Shown in pieces: positions 42,643-51,233 of a stretch of 64,000 nt of DNA (its first letter is position 1; each line of letters opens with the position of its first letter). The translations under genes and the position numbers were made by a program. The stretch spans positions 1 through 64,000 of the forward strand of contig CANQDA010000012.1 of assembly GCA_947591155.1 (NCBI GenBank), in the 5' to 3' direction. The notes beneath the pieces are model-generated. The model saw only the letters and a program-made list of their open reading frames with translations, was not told where the DNA came from and made no database searches. Source of the DNA: an uncultured Lachnospiraceae bacterium. Lineage in GTDB: Bacteria > Bacillota > Clostridia > Lachnospirales > Lachnospiraceae.

Positions 42643-43818
42643 ATGGAATTTCAATCTGCCAACGAGAGAAATCTTGAAACGATCCCGGTCGGGGAGCTCG
42701 GAATTATCGCGCTCAAAAGCTGCGAAGCGCTCGGAAAAAAAATCGACGCGCACATCGTCCAGTGGCGCAGGGAGCGCGAGCACGAACATCTGGGCAGCCC
42801 GCTTCTGCAGACCTATTCCAGAGACTCCTATCTCGTCGACGCAAGCGTGCCACGTTTCGGCTCCGGCGAGGCGAAGGGCATCATCAACGACACCGTCCGC
42901 GGCGACGATCTCTACATCCTCGTCGACGTCTGCAATTACAGCCTGACCTACTCGCTGGGCGGCCACACGAATCATATGTCCCCGGACGACCATTTTCAGG
43001 ATCTGAAGCGCATCATTGCCGCTGTCGGCGGAAAGGCTCGCCGGATCAACGTCATCATGCCTTTCCTCTATGAGAGTCGCCAGCACCGCCGCAACGGCCG
43101 AGAATCGCTGGACTGCGCGCTCGCGCTCCAGGAACTCGTCAAGATGGGCGTGGACAACATTCTCACCTTCGACGCGCACGATCCCCGCGTCCAGAACGCG
43201 ATCCCGCTGCACGGCTTCGAGACGGTGCAGCCGGTCTACCAGTTCATCAAGGGGCTGTTCAAGGCCGCTCCGGATCTCAAAGTCGACCCGGATCATCTGA
43301 TGATCATCAGTCCGGATGAGGGAGCCGCGGGCCGCGCGATCTACATGGCAAACGTGCTCGGCGTGGACATGGGAATGTTTTATAAGAGACGCGATTACGC
43401 CCACATCGTGAACGGGCGCAACCCGATCGTGGCGCATGAGTTTCTGGGTTCGGACGTCAGCGGCAAGGATGTCGTGATCCTCGACGACATGATCTCCTCG
43501 GGCGACAGCATGATCGACGTCGCCACAGAGCTGAAAAAACGCAATGCCTCTCGCATCTTTATCTGTTCCACCTTCGGCCTGTTCACCAACGGTCTGGAAA
43601 AGTTCGACCGCGCGCACAAGCAGGGGCTCTTTTACTCCATGCTGACGACGAACCTCGTCTATCAGACGCCGGAGCTTTTGCAGAAGCCCTACTACACGGG
43701 CTGCGACCTGAGCAAGTACATCGCGCTGTTGATCGACACGTTGAACCACGACGGATCGGTGAGCGATCTGCTCAATCCGACGGACAGGATCAACGCATTC
43801 CTCGAAAAACATAGATAA
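42643..43818 (+). CDS. prs: Ribose-phosphate pyrophosphokinase (long, divergent form)
   Basis: Makes PRPP from ribose 5-phosphate and ATP. It has 391 residues, longer than the usual roughly 315. Recognisable elements are MPFLYESRQHRRNGRESLD (RQD region), DNILTFDAHDPRVQNAIP (metal-binding DAHD), and the PRPP loop VVILDDMISSGDSMIDVA. The ends carry extra segments (GGHTNHMSPDDHFQDL; KYIALLIDTLNHDG). The start at 42643 has AGAGGGG 7 bases upstream. It is followed by the family 1 repeat copy B. Confidence 0.9.
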   Translation: MEFQSANERNLETIPVGELGIIALKSCEALGKKIDAHIVQWRREREHEHLGSPLLQTYSRDSYLVDASVPRFGSGEAKGIINDTVRGDDLYILVDVCNYSLTYSLGGHTNHMSPDDHFQDLKRIIAAVGGKARRINVIMPFLYESRQHRRNGRESLDCALALQELVKMGVDNILTFDAHDPRVQNAIPLHGFETVQPVYQFIKGLFKAAPDLKVDPDHLMIISPDEGAAGRAIYMANVLGVDMGMFYKRRDYAHIVNGRNPIVAHEFLGSDVSGKDVVILDDMISSGDSMIDVATELKKRNASRIFICSTFGLFTNGLEKFDRAHKQGLFYSMLTTNLVYQTPELLQKPYYTGCDLSKYIALLIDTLNHDGSVSDLLNPTDRINAFLEKHR

Positions 43819-43834
43819 GATAAAAATATAAGAA

Positions 43835-43961
43835 ACAAAATCGGACGGCGCCGCCCCGGATATTCGGTACCCTTTCTGATGTGTTTTTCGCGAAACCAGT
43901 ATTATGGTCTTCGCAAAAAACACATCGAAAATCCAAATATTCGGAGCGGCGCCTGTTTTGT
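43835..43961. repeat. Structured intergenic repeat, family 1, copy B
   Basis: Arms ACAAAA...GGCGCCGC (43835-43854) and GCGGCGCC...TTTTGT (43946-43961), with further pairing ATATT/AATAT. Core GGTACCCTTTC (43866-43876) and AAAATCC (43928-43934). The inner hairpin has arms GATGTGTTTTTCGCGAA and TTCGCAAAAAACACATC. The core's TTTC/GAAA pairing replaces TTCC/GGAA of the other copies. It lies between convergent prs and the YhaN-like gene. Confidence 0.85.
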
Positions 43962-43974
43962 ATGTTTTGCTCGC

Positions 43975-44046
43975 TTTATGCGCTTTGTTTGTTTTATGCG
44001 CTTTGTTTGTTTTATGCGCTTTGTGCGTTTTATGCGCTTTGTGCGT
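43975..44046. repeat. Four tandem 18-bp repeats
   Basis: The unit TTTATGCGCTTTGTTTGT occurs at 43975 and 43993, and as TTTATGCGCTTTGTGCGT at 44011 and 44029. It lies between copy B of the family 1 repeat and the end of the YhaN-like gene. An open frame across it is simple repeat translation, not a credible gene. Confidence 0.9.
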
Positions 44047-44087
44047 TTTGTCTGCTTTTCATGGTTTGTAAAGTGTTTCTATCATAT

Positions 44088-45764
44088 TCAATTGATCTTT
44101 TGCAGGATCTCTTTTTCCCGCCTTTGGCATGTAAAGATGATCACCTGGCGGCCACAGCCCTTGAGCCAGCGCAGCGCGGCCTCGAGGCGGGCGTCGTCGT
44201 AGAAGGCGAAGGGTTCGTCCAACAGGATCGGGAGGCGGTTCTCCCCGCAGAGCAGCTCGGCGGCCGCCATGCGCAGGGCGAAGTAGATCTGCTGCATCGT
44301 CCCGCCGCTGACCTGGTGCAGGCCGAGCACGCGCGACGGCGTGTGGATGCGCACCTCGGCGGTCTCGTCCAGAAGGATACGGCGGTAGCGTCCGCTCGTC
44401 AGCTCCGAGAGGATCTCCGACGCGCGCGCGTTCAGCTGTCTCCCGGACTGCGCGAACATCCCGGAGGTGAGGTCGCAGATCCGGTCGATCGCCAGTGTCA
44501 GAGCCGCGATCTCCGTATCCGTTTCCTCCGGTCCGACATGACTCTGATACAGCTGTTCCAGCTCAGAGCGCAGCCTTCGGTATTCCTCTTCGCGCCTCTG
44601 GATCTCCACTGCAAGGGAGCGTTCCCTGTCCTCCGCCCGTGATCCATTCTCTGCATATCCGTTCCGCGTCTGCGGCCCTCCGATATTTCTCTGCATTTCC
44701 CATCGCTGTGGCCCAGCGTCATTCTCCGAATACTCCGGCTCTTCCTCCCTGTCCGATCGGAACATCAGCTTCACTGGGACAATCAGCGCGAGAAAAATGA
44801 CGCCGCAGATTCCGAGAAAGATCCTGGCTCTGACGTCTTTCAGCAAACATGCAGCTGCGAGACAGAGCACTCCCGTGAGGAGAAGCAGCAGCCGGATTAC
44901 CAGACGGCTCTTGCGGTAGAACGCGTCCTCCTCATCCCGCTCATAACGATCGCCCTGTTCGTAACGCTCCGCCTGACCATACCGGTCTTCCCGCGCATAT
45001 CTCTCCTCCTGCGCGCGCGGCGACATCTGCCGCGGCTGCTGATCTGCATATCCTGATCCGACCGATCCGCCATAGGACGGGGCAGGCTGTTGCCGGCCAG
45101 AGCCGCCCTGCTGCCGTCTGAGCAATTCGATCTCACTTCGCAGTGTCTCGGCTCTTGCCTGTTTCTCCGCGATCCGGGACTCGACCGCCCCATCCTCCGT
45201 CCTCTTCTGCTGCTCCATCTGTTTTTTGCGTCTGCGCAGGTTCTGCAGCGCGCGTGAGACGTCCGTCTGCCCGCCCGGCGCGCCTTCGCTGTTGATCATA
45301 TAGCGGCGGAGCTCCTGCGCGAGTGCCTCGCCAGTCTGCGCTCCGCTCTGCGGAACACACAGTGTATTGACATACGCGACCTCCCCGACGCCCCCGAGCA
45401 GCACGTCCATCGCCTCTTCCGGCTGCGGCGACTCCCACATCGTCGTCTCGCAAGTCACCGAGAGCGGCTGCGCGCTCCGATCAAAGCAGCGGTCGATCCG
45501 GTATATCTGCCCCCGGCTCTCGATCTTCATGCTCCCCAGAAACGCCCCCGGCGCGTCCCACGGCTGGCGGATCTGATATTCATCGTTTCTCGCAGCCTTG
45601 CCGCGCGCGCGGGAAAGCCCGAACAGCATCGCCGTGATAAACGAGTGAACCGTCGTCTTCCCGGTCTCGTTGTCCCCGTAAATGATATTCACGCCCGTCC
45701 TGAGCAGGATCTGGTGATTTTCAAATTTTCCGTAATGCTTCAGCAGAAGCTCACGTATCTCCAT
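44088..45764 (-). CDS. Compact SbcC/YhaN-like ATPase with two membrane segments
   Basis: 558 residues. Walker A is YGDNETGKTTV (about 29-38); near the C-terminus are the ABC signature VSGGTMQQIYFALRMAA and Walker B LPILLDEPFAFYDD. This is a RecF/SMC-type head split by a middle region. SbcC or YhaN would have a long coiled coil there; here there is a shorter Arg/Glu/Gln-rich stretch (180-280, with repeats such as EERYARED, AERYEQG, DRYERD) and two hydrophobic helices (about 287-307 and 313-334). The SbcD/YhaO-like nuclease gene lies 75 bp upstream, so the products probably form a DNA-end-processing complex at the membrane. Confidence 0.8.
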   Translation of the reverse strand: MEIRELLLKHYGKFENHQILLRTGVNIIYGDNETGKTTVHSFITAMLFGLSRARGKAARNDEYQIRQPWDAPGAFLGSMKIESRGQIYRIDRCFDRSAQPLSVTCETTMWESPQPEEAMDVLLGGVGEVAYVNTLCVPQSGAQTGEALAQELRRYMINSEGAPGGQTDVSRALQNLRRRKKQMEQQKRTEDGAVESRIAEKQARAETLRSEIELLRRQQGGSGRQQPAPSYGGSVGSGYADQQPRQMSPRAQEERYAREDRYGQAERYEQGDRYERDEEDAFYRKSRLVIRLLLLLTGVLCLAAACLLKDVRARIFLGICGVIFLALIVPVKLMFRSDREEEPEYSENDAGPQRWEMQRNIGGPQTRNGYAENGSRAEDRERSLAVEIQRREEEYRRLRSELEQLYQSHVGPEETDTEIAALTLAIDRICDLTSGMFAQSGRQLNARASEILSELTSGRYRRILLDETAEVRIHTPSRVLGLHQVSGGTMQQIYFALRMAAAELLCGENRLPILLDEPFAFYDDARLEAALRWLKGCGRQVIIFTCQRREKEILQKIN

Positions 45765-45839
45765 ATGCCTCTTACTCCCTGTTCACACGAAAGCAAGGCT
45801 CTGCATGCGCCCCAATCCCCTTCGCGTTATCTGTTTCTC

Positions 45840-46895
45840 TCATCTGTCCTCCGCGTACAGCAGCGCTTCCAGTCCGTAACAGAGCGCCTTCTCCTCGATC
45901 AGTCCCTTCGGGCCATCCCCGAAGCTTTCGATATAGTTCCCGACAAGCTGTCCCCTGTACTTCCGGCGCAGCTCCTCGATGTGAAACGCGGGGACCGTCC
46001 GGTCCGCGATCTCCAGAATCCGACCGCATTTCATATACTCCCGAATGTCGGGCCGGAACTGCGGATGATGCTCGCCGACCAGCGTGATCCGGTACATGTG
46101 CTGCGCCCCGCAGCGCCGGACCAACTCCGAGAGTTTCTCCCGCACCGAATACACCGTGTCCTCCTCCGTGACGGTAAGCTCCTCCTGACGGTACTGACGC
46201 TTCGCGCATTCCACGAACGAAAGCTTTACACTGTGCCGGTGCGTCTCGCCGATCACATAGCCGTGCGGGCCCAAATCGTTGCAGTCGATCGGCTCCAGGG
46301 CGCCCGGATACATCGCGAGATTCCGAATGTACACCTGCGGCCTGTGAATGTGCCCCAGCGCAATGTAGTCAAAACCGGCGGCGGCAAGCCGCTCTCTGCG
46401 CATGGGGATGTGCTGCGCGTCCCCGCCGTGCGCCAGCAGGATCTTGAAATAATCGCTCTCCTCCGCGCGCAGCGCGTCGTACTTCGGCTCGGGGATCTCC
46501 TGTCTGTGATAGCTCAGGCCATAGATCTCCGTGCGCAGCGCCGGAAGCCGGACGCGCTCGCACTCCGGAGCGAACAGCCAGATCACATTTTCATTCCACG
46601 GAAAACAGAGGTATGGCGAATCCGGCTTCAGATAGTCGTGGTTTCCGGCGATCAGCACCACGATCGTCTGCAGCAGAGTAGAGAAGAGATAATTCACCTC
46701 CCTCAGCTCGGAGAGCTCCGGCTGACGGTGAAACAGATCCCCCGCGATCAGCAGCAGATCGACCTTCTTCTCATTCGCGTCCGCGATACAGTTCCGAAAG
46801 CTCTCCCAGATCTCCCGTCCCCGGTCCTTTGCCCAGAGAAAGCCGTGATCCGGCGCAGCGCCGAGATGCACGTCCGCAATATGCATAAAACGCAC
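45840..46895 (-). CDS. Metallophosphoesterase DNA exonuclease, SbcD/YhaO-like
   Basis: 351 residues. Metal-binding motifs in order: FMHIADVHLGAAPD, LLLIAGDLFH, VLIAGNHDYL, then LAHGGDA and ALGHIHRPQV. This is the Mre11/SbcD-type calcineurin-fold nuclease. The start is GTG at 46895 with GGGGAGG 6 bases upstream; longer frames include poorly conserved sequence. It pairs with the ATPase gene immediately downstream, as sbcD/sbcC and yhaO/yhaN do. Confidence 0.88.
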   Translation of the reverse strand: MRFMHIADVHLGAAPDHGFLWAKDRGREIWESFRNCIADANEKKVDLLLIAGDLFHRQPELSELREVNYLFSTLLQTIVVLIAGNHDYLKPDSPYLCFPWNENVIWLFAPECERVRLPALRTEIYGLSYHRQEIPEPKYDALRAEESDYFKILLAHGGDAQHIPMRRERLAAAGFDYIALGHIHRPQVYIRNLAMYPGALEPIDCNDLGPHGYVIGETHRHSVKLSFVECAKRQYRQEELTVTEEDTVYSVREKLSELVRRCGAQHMYRITLVGEHHPQFRPDIREYMKCGRILEIADRTVPAFHIEELRRKYRGQLVGNYIESFGDGPKGLIEEKALCYGLEALLYAEDR

Positions 46896-47077
46896 GATGT
46901 ACCTCCCCGGTCCAGCCATGCCGACGTGTCTGAGGTACACGGCGCGAAGCCGCTCCCTTCGGGCACAGCCGGACAATTGTTATTTTTTGCCTGTTTTGTA
47001 AAGTATATCATAGATTTTCTCTGACAACCATGCTATAATCATTAATATATCATTAATATGAGCAAAAGGAGGTACTT

Positions 47078-47521
47078 ATGAGTAAAATCTTTCAGGAATT
47101 CAAGACGTTTGTGATGCGCGGAAATGTCATCGACATGGCCGTCGGCGTCGTGATCGGCGGCGCGTTCAGCAATATCGTCAACTCTCTGGTGAACGATGTC
47201 GTAATGCCCGTCGTCTCCCTCGTCACCGGCAAGATCAATTTCGCGGACATGATGATCTCGCTCGACGGCAATAAATACGCGTCCCTGGCCGCGGCGCAGG
47301 AGGCCGGAGCTCCCGTGATCGCATACGGCAACTTCATCCAGATCATCGTACAGTTTCTGCTGACCGCATTCGTGCTCTTCATGGTCATCAAGGGAATCAA
47401 CAAGCTTCATAAACCGGAGCCGGAGGCAGCTCCCACGACGAAGATCTGCCCCTTCTGCAAATCCGAGATTCACATCGAGGCGAGCAAGTGCCCGCACTGC
47501 TTATCTGAGCAGCCGGAATAA
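47078..47521 (+). CDS. mscL: Large-conductance mechanosensitive channel MscL with a zinc-ribbon tail
   Basis: 147 residues. The N-terminal amphipathic helix and TM1 (FVMRGNVIDMAVGVVIGGAF), the pore-lining GAFSNIVNSLV and TM2 (IQIIVQFLLTAFVLFMVIKG) are standard MscL. The C-terminus adds C-x2-C...C-x2-C (KICPFCKSEI and ASKCPHCLSE; Cys at 124, 127, 138 and 141). AGGAGG lies 5 bases before the ATG, and a TATAAT at 47034-47039 may be its -10 box. It is convergent with the HD-GYP gene. Confidence 0.95.
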   Translation: MSKIFQEFKTFVMRGNVIDMAVGVVIGGAFSNIVNSLVNDVVMPVVSLVTGKINFADMMISLDGNKYASLAAAQEAGAPVIAYGNFIQIIVQFLLTAFVLFMVIKGINKLHKPEPEAAPTTKICPFCKSEIHIEASKCPHCLSEQPE

Positions 47522-47594
47522 CATCATTTTACAGAAGCAGTGAAACATATTTGTCTTCTATTCGAAGCAGGAGAACAATTCCCGGCATAGAAAA

Positions 47595-47655
47595 GGCGTT
47601 CGCAATCGCCTCGTTTGGATTTTTACAAGGTACCGAACGAGGCGCTGCGAACGCC
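47595..47655. repeat. Structured intergenic repeat, family 1, copy E (short, inverted)
   Basis: Arms GGCGTTCGCA (47595-47604) with CGCCTCGTT (47607-47615) pair with AACGAGGCG (47636-47644) and TGCGAACGCC (47646-47655). The core, read on the minus strand, is CGGTACC ttgta AAAATCCA: the inner hairpin of other copies is replaced by a few bases. It lies between convergent mscL and the HD-GYP gene and may terminate both. Confidence 0.75.
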
Positions 47656-47672
47656 CTATCTTTATATTCTTA

Positions 47673-50276
47673 TTATTCTTTTGAACTTGACTCCGCCGCC
47701 GCTTCCTCCTCCGCGAGCTTCATGTCCGCCACTTCGTAGGAGGCCTCCATCATCTCGCCGTGATAGTGCTTGAGATAGTTCTCGATGATACGGCTCATCA
47801 CCGGCCTGATGTTGTTCTCCCCGATGTTCGCGAACACGACAAGGAACTGCAGGCCGCTGTACCGTGAACAAATATCCGTGCTGCGGATCGTTGAACGGAT
47901 CGCCTGCTCCATGCACGCCATCGCTTTCTCCTGCTCGTCCACCCTCACCGCCGTTCGCGGCTCCAGAGTGACGAGCGCGAGGTTGAATTCGTATCCGTAG
48001 CGCTTCTCCAGATTCTTTATGTATTTGTACAGCTTCGTAAACAGAGGATACTCCACGTCGAGAGCCCCTTGATAATTGCCGCTGTTCTTCAGCCTCTGGA
48101 TCAGACGGTCCATGTCCACTTTGGAGATCTCGTTCGCGCGCTCGCTCTTCCTCTGGTATGTATAATAACCAGATTTTCCGTTCTGCTTGACATAATAGAG
48201 CGCTTTTTCCGCCCTCTTCTGAACGCCGGCGAACGTATCCTGCTTTCTGCAGGAGCAGATGCCCACGGACAGGGATACATCCTGCAGCAGCTCGTCGTCT
48301 TTCTTCTTTTTCTCAAAGTTCTCCAACAGCTCGTTTACGATCTCTTCCGCCTGCGCCTTGTCCGCGCCCAGGATAAACATCTGGAACTCATCCCCGCCGG
48401 CCCTGCACAGAATGCTGCTCTCCTCATACTGCTTCAGAAGGTCTCCGGTCACCTTGAGCACATGATCCCCGGCCAGATAACCCTTCCTGTCATTCAGCAT
48501 TTTGAGATCGTCGACGTCGATCACGCAAAGGCAGCCGATCATATCCTGCATCGCGTCGCCGATCGCCTTCTCGCCCTCGTAGCGGAGCATCAGGCCCGTC
48601 AGCGTGTCGCGCTCCTTCACCTTCTCTTCCTTCACGCTCTTCATGATCTCACGCAGGACGTTCTGCGCCTTCTCGGCGTCGATCCGCTCGATCGCACTGT
48701 CCTCCTCCTGAAGCTTTCCTTCGTCAAACAGCCGCAGGAACACTTCTATGAAATCCGGGTCGAACTGCGTGCCTTTTCCCTTCACCAGCTCCTCGCGGAT
48801 CTTCTCCGGGGAAAGGCTGTTGCGGTACACTCTCCTGGAGCTCATCGCGTCGTAGGCGTCGGCAATGCACACGATACGCGCGATCTCCGGGATCTCCTCG
48901 CCTTTCAGACCTTCTGGATATCCTTTGCCGTCGTAGCGCTCGTGGTGGTAACGCGCCGCCTCTTTGAGTCCCGGAAGCACGGCGATGTTGCTCAGGATAT
49001 CTCCGCCTACCGCGGCGTGCGATTTAATCACCTCGTACTCGATGTCCGTGAGCCTGTCCGGCTTGTTCAGCACGGAATCCGGGACGCTGACCTTTCCTAT
49101 GTCGTGCAGCAGCGCGACGTTGCGCAGATTGTTCAGCTCCTCCTCGGAGTATCCCAGCTCCTTCGCGAGACGCACCGCGTAACGGGCCACGCGCGTGGAA
49201 TGTCCCTTCGTGTATTTGTCCTTGGCGTCGATCGTGTCTGCCAGAGCGCGCACGACCTGAATCGACATCTGCTCCATCTTCCTGCCGCGCTCTTCCACCT
49301 TGCTCGTCTGGATCGCCACCTCATGCTCGAGATGCTCCTCGTAATGATAGCTGTCTGTGACGTCCTTGAACAGGCACAGGTAGGCCTTCTTGCCCTTCGC
49401 CGGCTGCAGTTCCTGCCGCACCGGCTTGTAGACTTTGTCGTCCTTGAACAGGTAGTCCTGCATAAACACATCCTTCGATATCTCCGGAACGAGCTCAGTC
49501 CCCAACTTATTCCGATACAGCAGTTGGAAATCCCGGTCCAGAATGACCAGGCCCTCGCTCAGCTGATTCATGCTGTACTCCTTCGCCTCGACGACGATAT
49601 CCAGGAAATCGTAACGCGCCATTCCCCACAAGAGCAGGAGTGAAGCGATTGCGTAGGCCAACGCCGTCGTGTCGTACCCTTCCGTAAAGCCGGACATGAC
49701 GAGTCCGAGGCCCGCCACCGCGACGAGAAGCGTCGCAAACATTCCCAGAAGCTGATGTTTCCTGTGCGGACTGACCTCCATGCGATACTGCCGGAGCATG
49801 CACACAGCGCCTATACAGAAGTACACCCCGGCGGCCCCGATAAACGCATAATAGACCGGTCCGTGCCCCAGGACGAGGTGCGGAACGATCCCCTCATTCA
49901 CAAAATCAATACCGGTATAAAACAGTTTTTGGTGTTCGCAGGACAACACCAGACTCCAGACTCCGAAATGGAAAAACGCCAGAACGGCATAGATGAAACC
50001 GGGAACATTTATCCTGCAGTAATTCAGCACAAACATCAGTATCAGAAGCGGCATAAAGGACTTCCCGAGATAACAGACCTTGGTCCCGACAAGCGCCGCC
50101 TCCTTCGTCGTGGAAGCAATCTCGACAAAATAGCCCGCGTTGTTCACCCATGCCGCAAGCGTCAGCAGCATGAGGATCATCCGATGGCGTGAATAGGAAT
50201 GACTGAAAATGTAAATGAACTCAGCGAAAACGACGAGTGTCGCCAATCCCTGAAGCCCGAGAAGAAGGTAATACAT
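47673..50276 (-). CDS. Membrane protein with HD-GYP and tandem GGDEF domains
   Basis: 867 residues. The N-terminal 225 residues have seven or so membrane helices (7TM histidine-kinase-like sensor), then a PAS-like region (LSEGLVILDRDFQLLYRN). The HD-GYP phosphodiesterase has LLHDIGKVSVPD (391-392) and YHHERYDGKGYPEGL (GYP 452-454). A GGDEF domain has RAGGDEFQMF (627-631). A second GGDEF-like domain at the C-terminus has YSGLQF at the active-site position and should be inactive. It may both make and degrade cyclic-di-GMP. The ATG at 50276 follows an 8-G run. Confidence 0.87.
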   Translation of the reverse strand: MYYLLLGLQGLATLVVFAEFIYIFSHSYSRHRMILMLLTLAAWVNNAGYFVEIASTTKEAALVGTKVCYLGKSFMPLLILMFVLNYCRINVPGFIYAVLAFFHFGVWSLVLSCEHQKLFYTGIDFVNEGIVPHLVLGHGPVYYAFIGAAGVYFCIGAVCMLRQYRMEVSPHRKHQLLGMFATLLVAVAGLGLVMSGFTEGYDTTALAYAIASLLLLWGMARYDFLDIVVEAKEYSMNQLSEGLVILDRDFQLLYRNKLGTELVPEISKDVFMQDYLFKDDKVYKPVRQELQPAKGKKAYLCLFKDVTDSYHYEEHLEHEVAIQTSKVEERGRKMEQMSIQVVRALADTIDAKDKYTKGHSTRVARYAVRLAKELGYSEEELNNLRNVALLHDIGKVSVPDSVLNKPDRLTDIEYEVIKSHAAVGGDILSNIAVLPGLKEAARYHHERYDGKGYPEGLKGEEIPEIARIVCIADAYDAMSSRRVYRNSLSPEKIREELVKGKGTQFDPDFIEVFLRLFDEGKLQEEDSAIERIDAEKAQNVLREIMKSVKEEKVKERDTLTGLMLRYEGEKAIGDAMQDMIGCLCVIDVDDLKMLNDRKGYLAGDHVLKVTGDLLKQYEESSILCRAGGDEFQMFILGADKAQAEEIVNELLENFEKKKKDDELLQDVSLSVGICSCRKQDTFAGVQKRAEKALYYVKQNGKSGYYTYQRKSERANEISKVDMDRLIQRLKNSGNYQGALDVEYPLFTKLYKYIKNLEKRYGYEFNLALVTLEPRTAVRVDEQEKAMACMEQAIRSTIRSTDICSRYSGLQFLVVFANIGENNIRPVMSRIIENYLKHYHGEMMEASYEVADMKLAEEEAAAESSSKE

Positions 50277-50342
50277 GTGCGTTTGCCCCCCCCGAAATAA
50301 TTTTTTCCTCCGGCTCTTTTCTCCGAAACAGATTTTTTTAAT

Positions 50343-50370
50343 ACAAAACAGACGGCTCAACGCCATCTGT
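50343..50370 (-). terminator. Intrinsic terminator after the secreted acidic protein gene
   Basis: Minus strand: ACAGATGGC gttga GCCGTCTGT (50370-50348), one mismatch, then TTTTGTATT. Confidence 0.65.
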
Positions 50371-50453
50371 CGGAAATCCTTTATTCGATCCTTTTATTTC
50401 TCCGGCGTCCTGATGTATTTGTCTTTGGTTTTCTGCGTCCCTGCCGCCCTTGC

Positions 50454-51077
50454 TTACATTGCGAAGTTTACGGAGCTCATGTTGCTGCCTTCTTCGGTCT
50501 CAGCCGTTACGTTGTCCGCGCCCGTCTCGTCGATGTGGTAGATCCCCTGTGCCTCTTCGCTGTTGACCTGCACCGTCTTGAACTCTACCTGTACGTATAC
50601 GCTGTTCTCTGCAAGCTCTACTTCGTTTCCGTCTACCGTGAAGGTCACATCGTAGAAGCTGTACTGTGCATCCTCGCCTGCTCCCGTCGCTGCCTTCGCC
50701 GCTTCGTACTCCTCGCTGCCTTCCTCGAGCTTTCTTACCTGCATCTCGATGTTCTCCGGAAGCTCTGCCGCTGCCTGCGCTGTGATGATCACTTCGTCGT
50801 TCTCGTATGTGAAGCTCTGTGCCTCAGCCGCCTCGGTCTCAGTCTCGGTCTCGCTGATCTGCTGCTCGGCCTCCGCCGTTACCTCTGCCGGAACCTCCGC
50901 CGTCGCGATCGTCTCGAATCCGAGTACTTCGATCTCAACTGCCGGTGCTGCTGTCTCTTCTGCGATCTCTTCTACTGCTTCGTAGGACTCCTCAACGATG
51001 AAGTCTTCTTCTGCCATTGCCGGTGCGCTTACCATGAATGCTGCGATCGTTGCTGCCAGGATCATCTTCTTCATCAT
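50454..51077 (-). CDS. Secreted acidic protein of unknown function
   Basis: 207 residues. MMKKMILAATIAAFMVSAPAM is a signal peptide with probable cleavage after AMA. The mature protein begins with a Glu/Val/Ala-rich acidic stretch (IVEESYEAVEEIAEETAAP) and continues with alternating strands (SFTYENDEVIITAQAAAELP, YSFYDVTFTVDGNEVELAEN). I recognise no domain. There are no Cys or lipobox, so it should be released or loosely wall-associated. GGAGG lies 8 bases before the first ATG. It is monocistronic, flanked by a terminator and by repeat copy C. Confidence 0.75.
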   Translation of the reverse strand: MMKKMILAATIAAFMVSAPAMAEEDFIVEESYEAVEEIAEETAAPAVEIEVLGFETIATAEVPAEVTAEAEQQISETETETEAAEAQSFTYENDEVIITAQAAAELPENIEMQVRKLEEGSEEYEAAKAATGAGEDAQYSFYDVTFTVDGNEVELAENSVYVQVEFKTVQVNSEEAQGIYHIDETGADNVTAETEEGSNMSSVNFAM

Positions 51078-51233
51078 TGTTTTGTCCTCCTTGTTTTCGT
51101 TCTATCTATATTTACGAAATCGTTTTCCTTTTTGTTGATTTGAGTATAGCATGGAAACTCTTTCGCAAATTATTTCGCCAAGGAAGATTTTTGATTTTTT
51201 TGAAAAAATATGAAAGAATTTTCAAAGTCGAAC

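Noticed and set aside
43881..44642. Open frames across the 18-bp tandem repeats (repeated MRF/VCF peptides)
   Set aside because: They translate a simple repeat and a structured intergenic element, lack a ribosome site, and run antisense into the YhaN-like gene.
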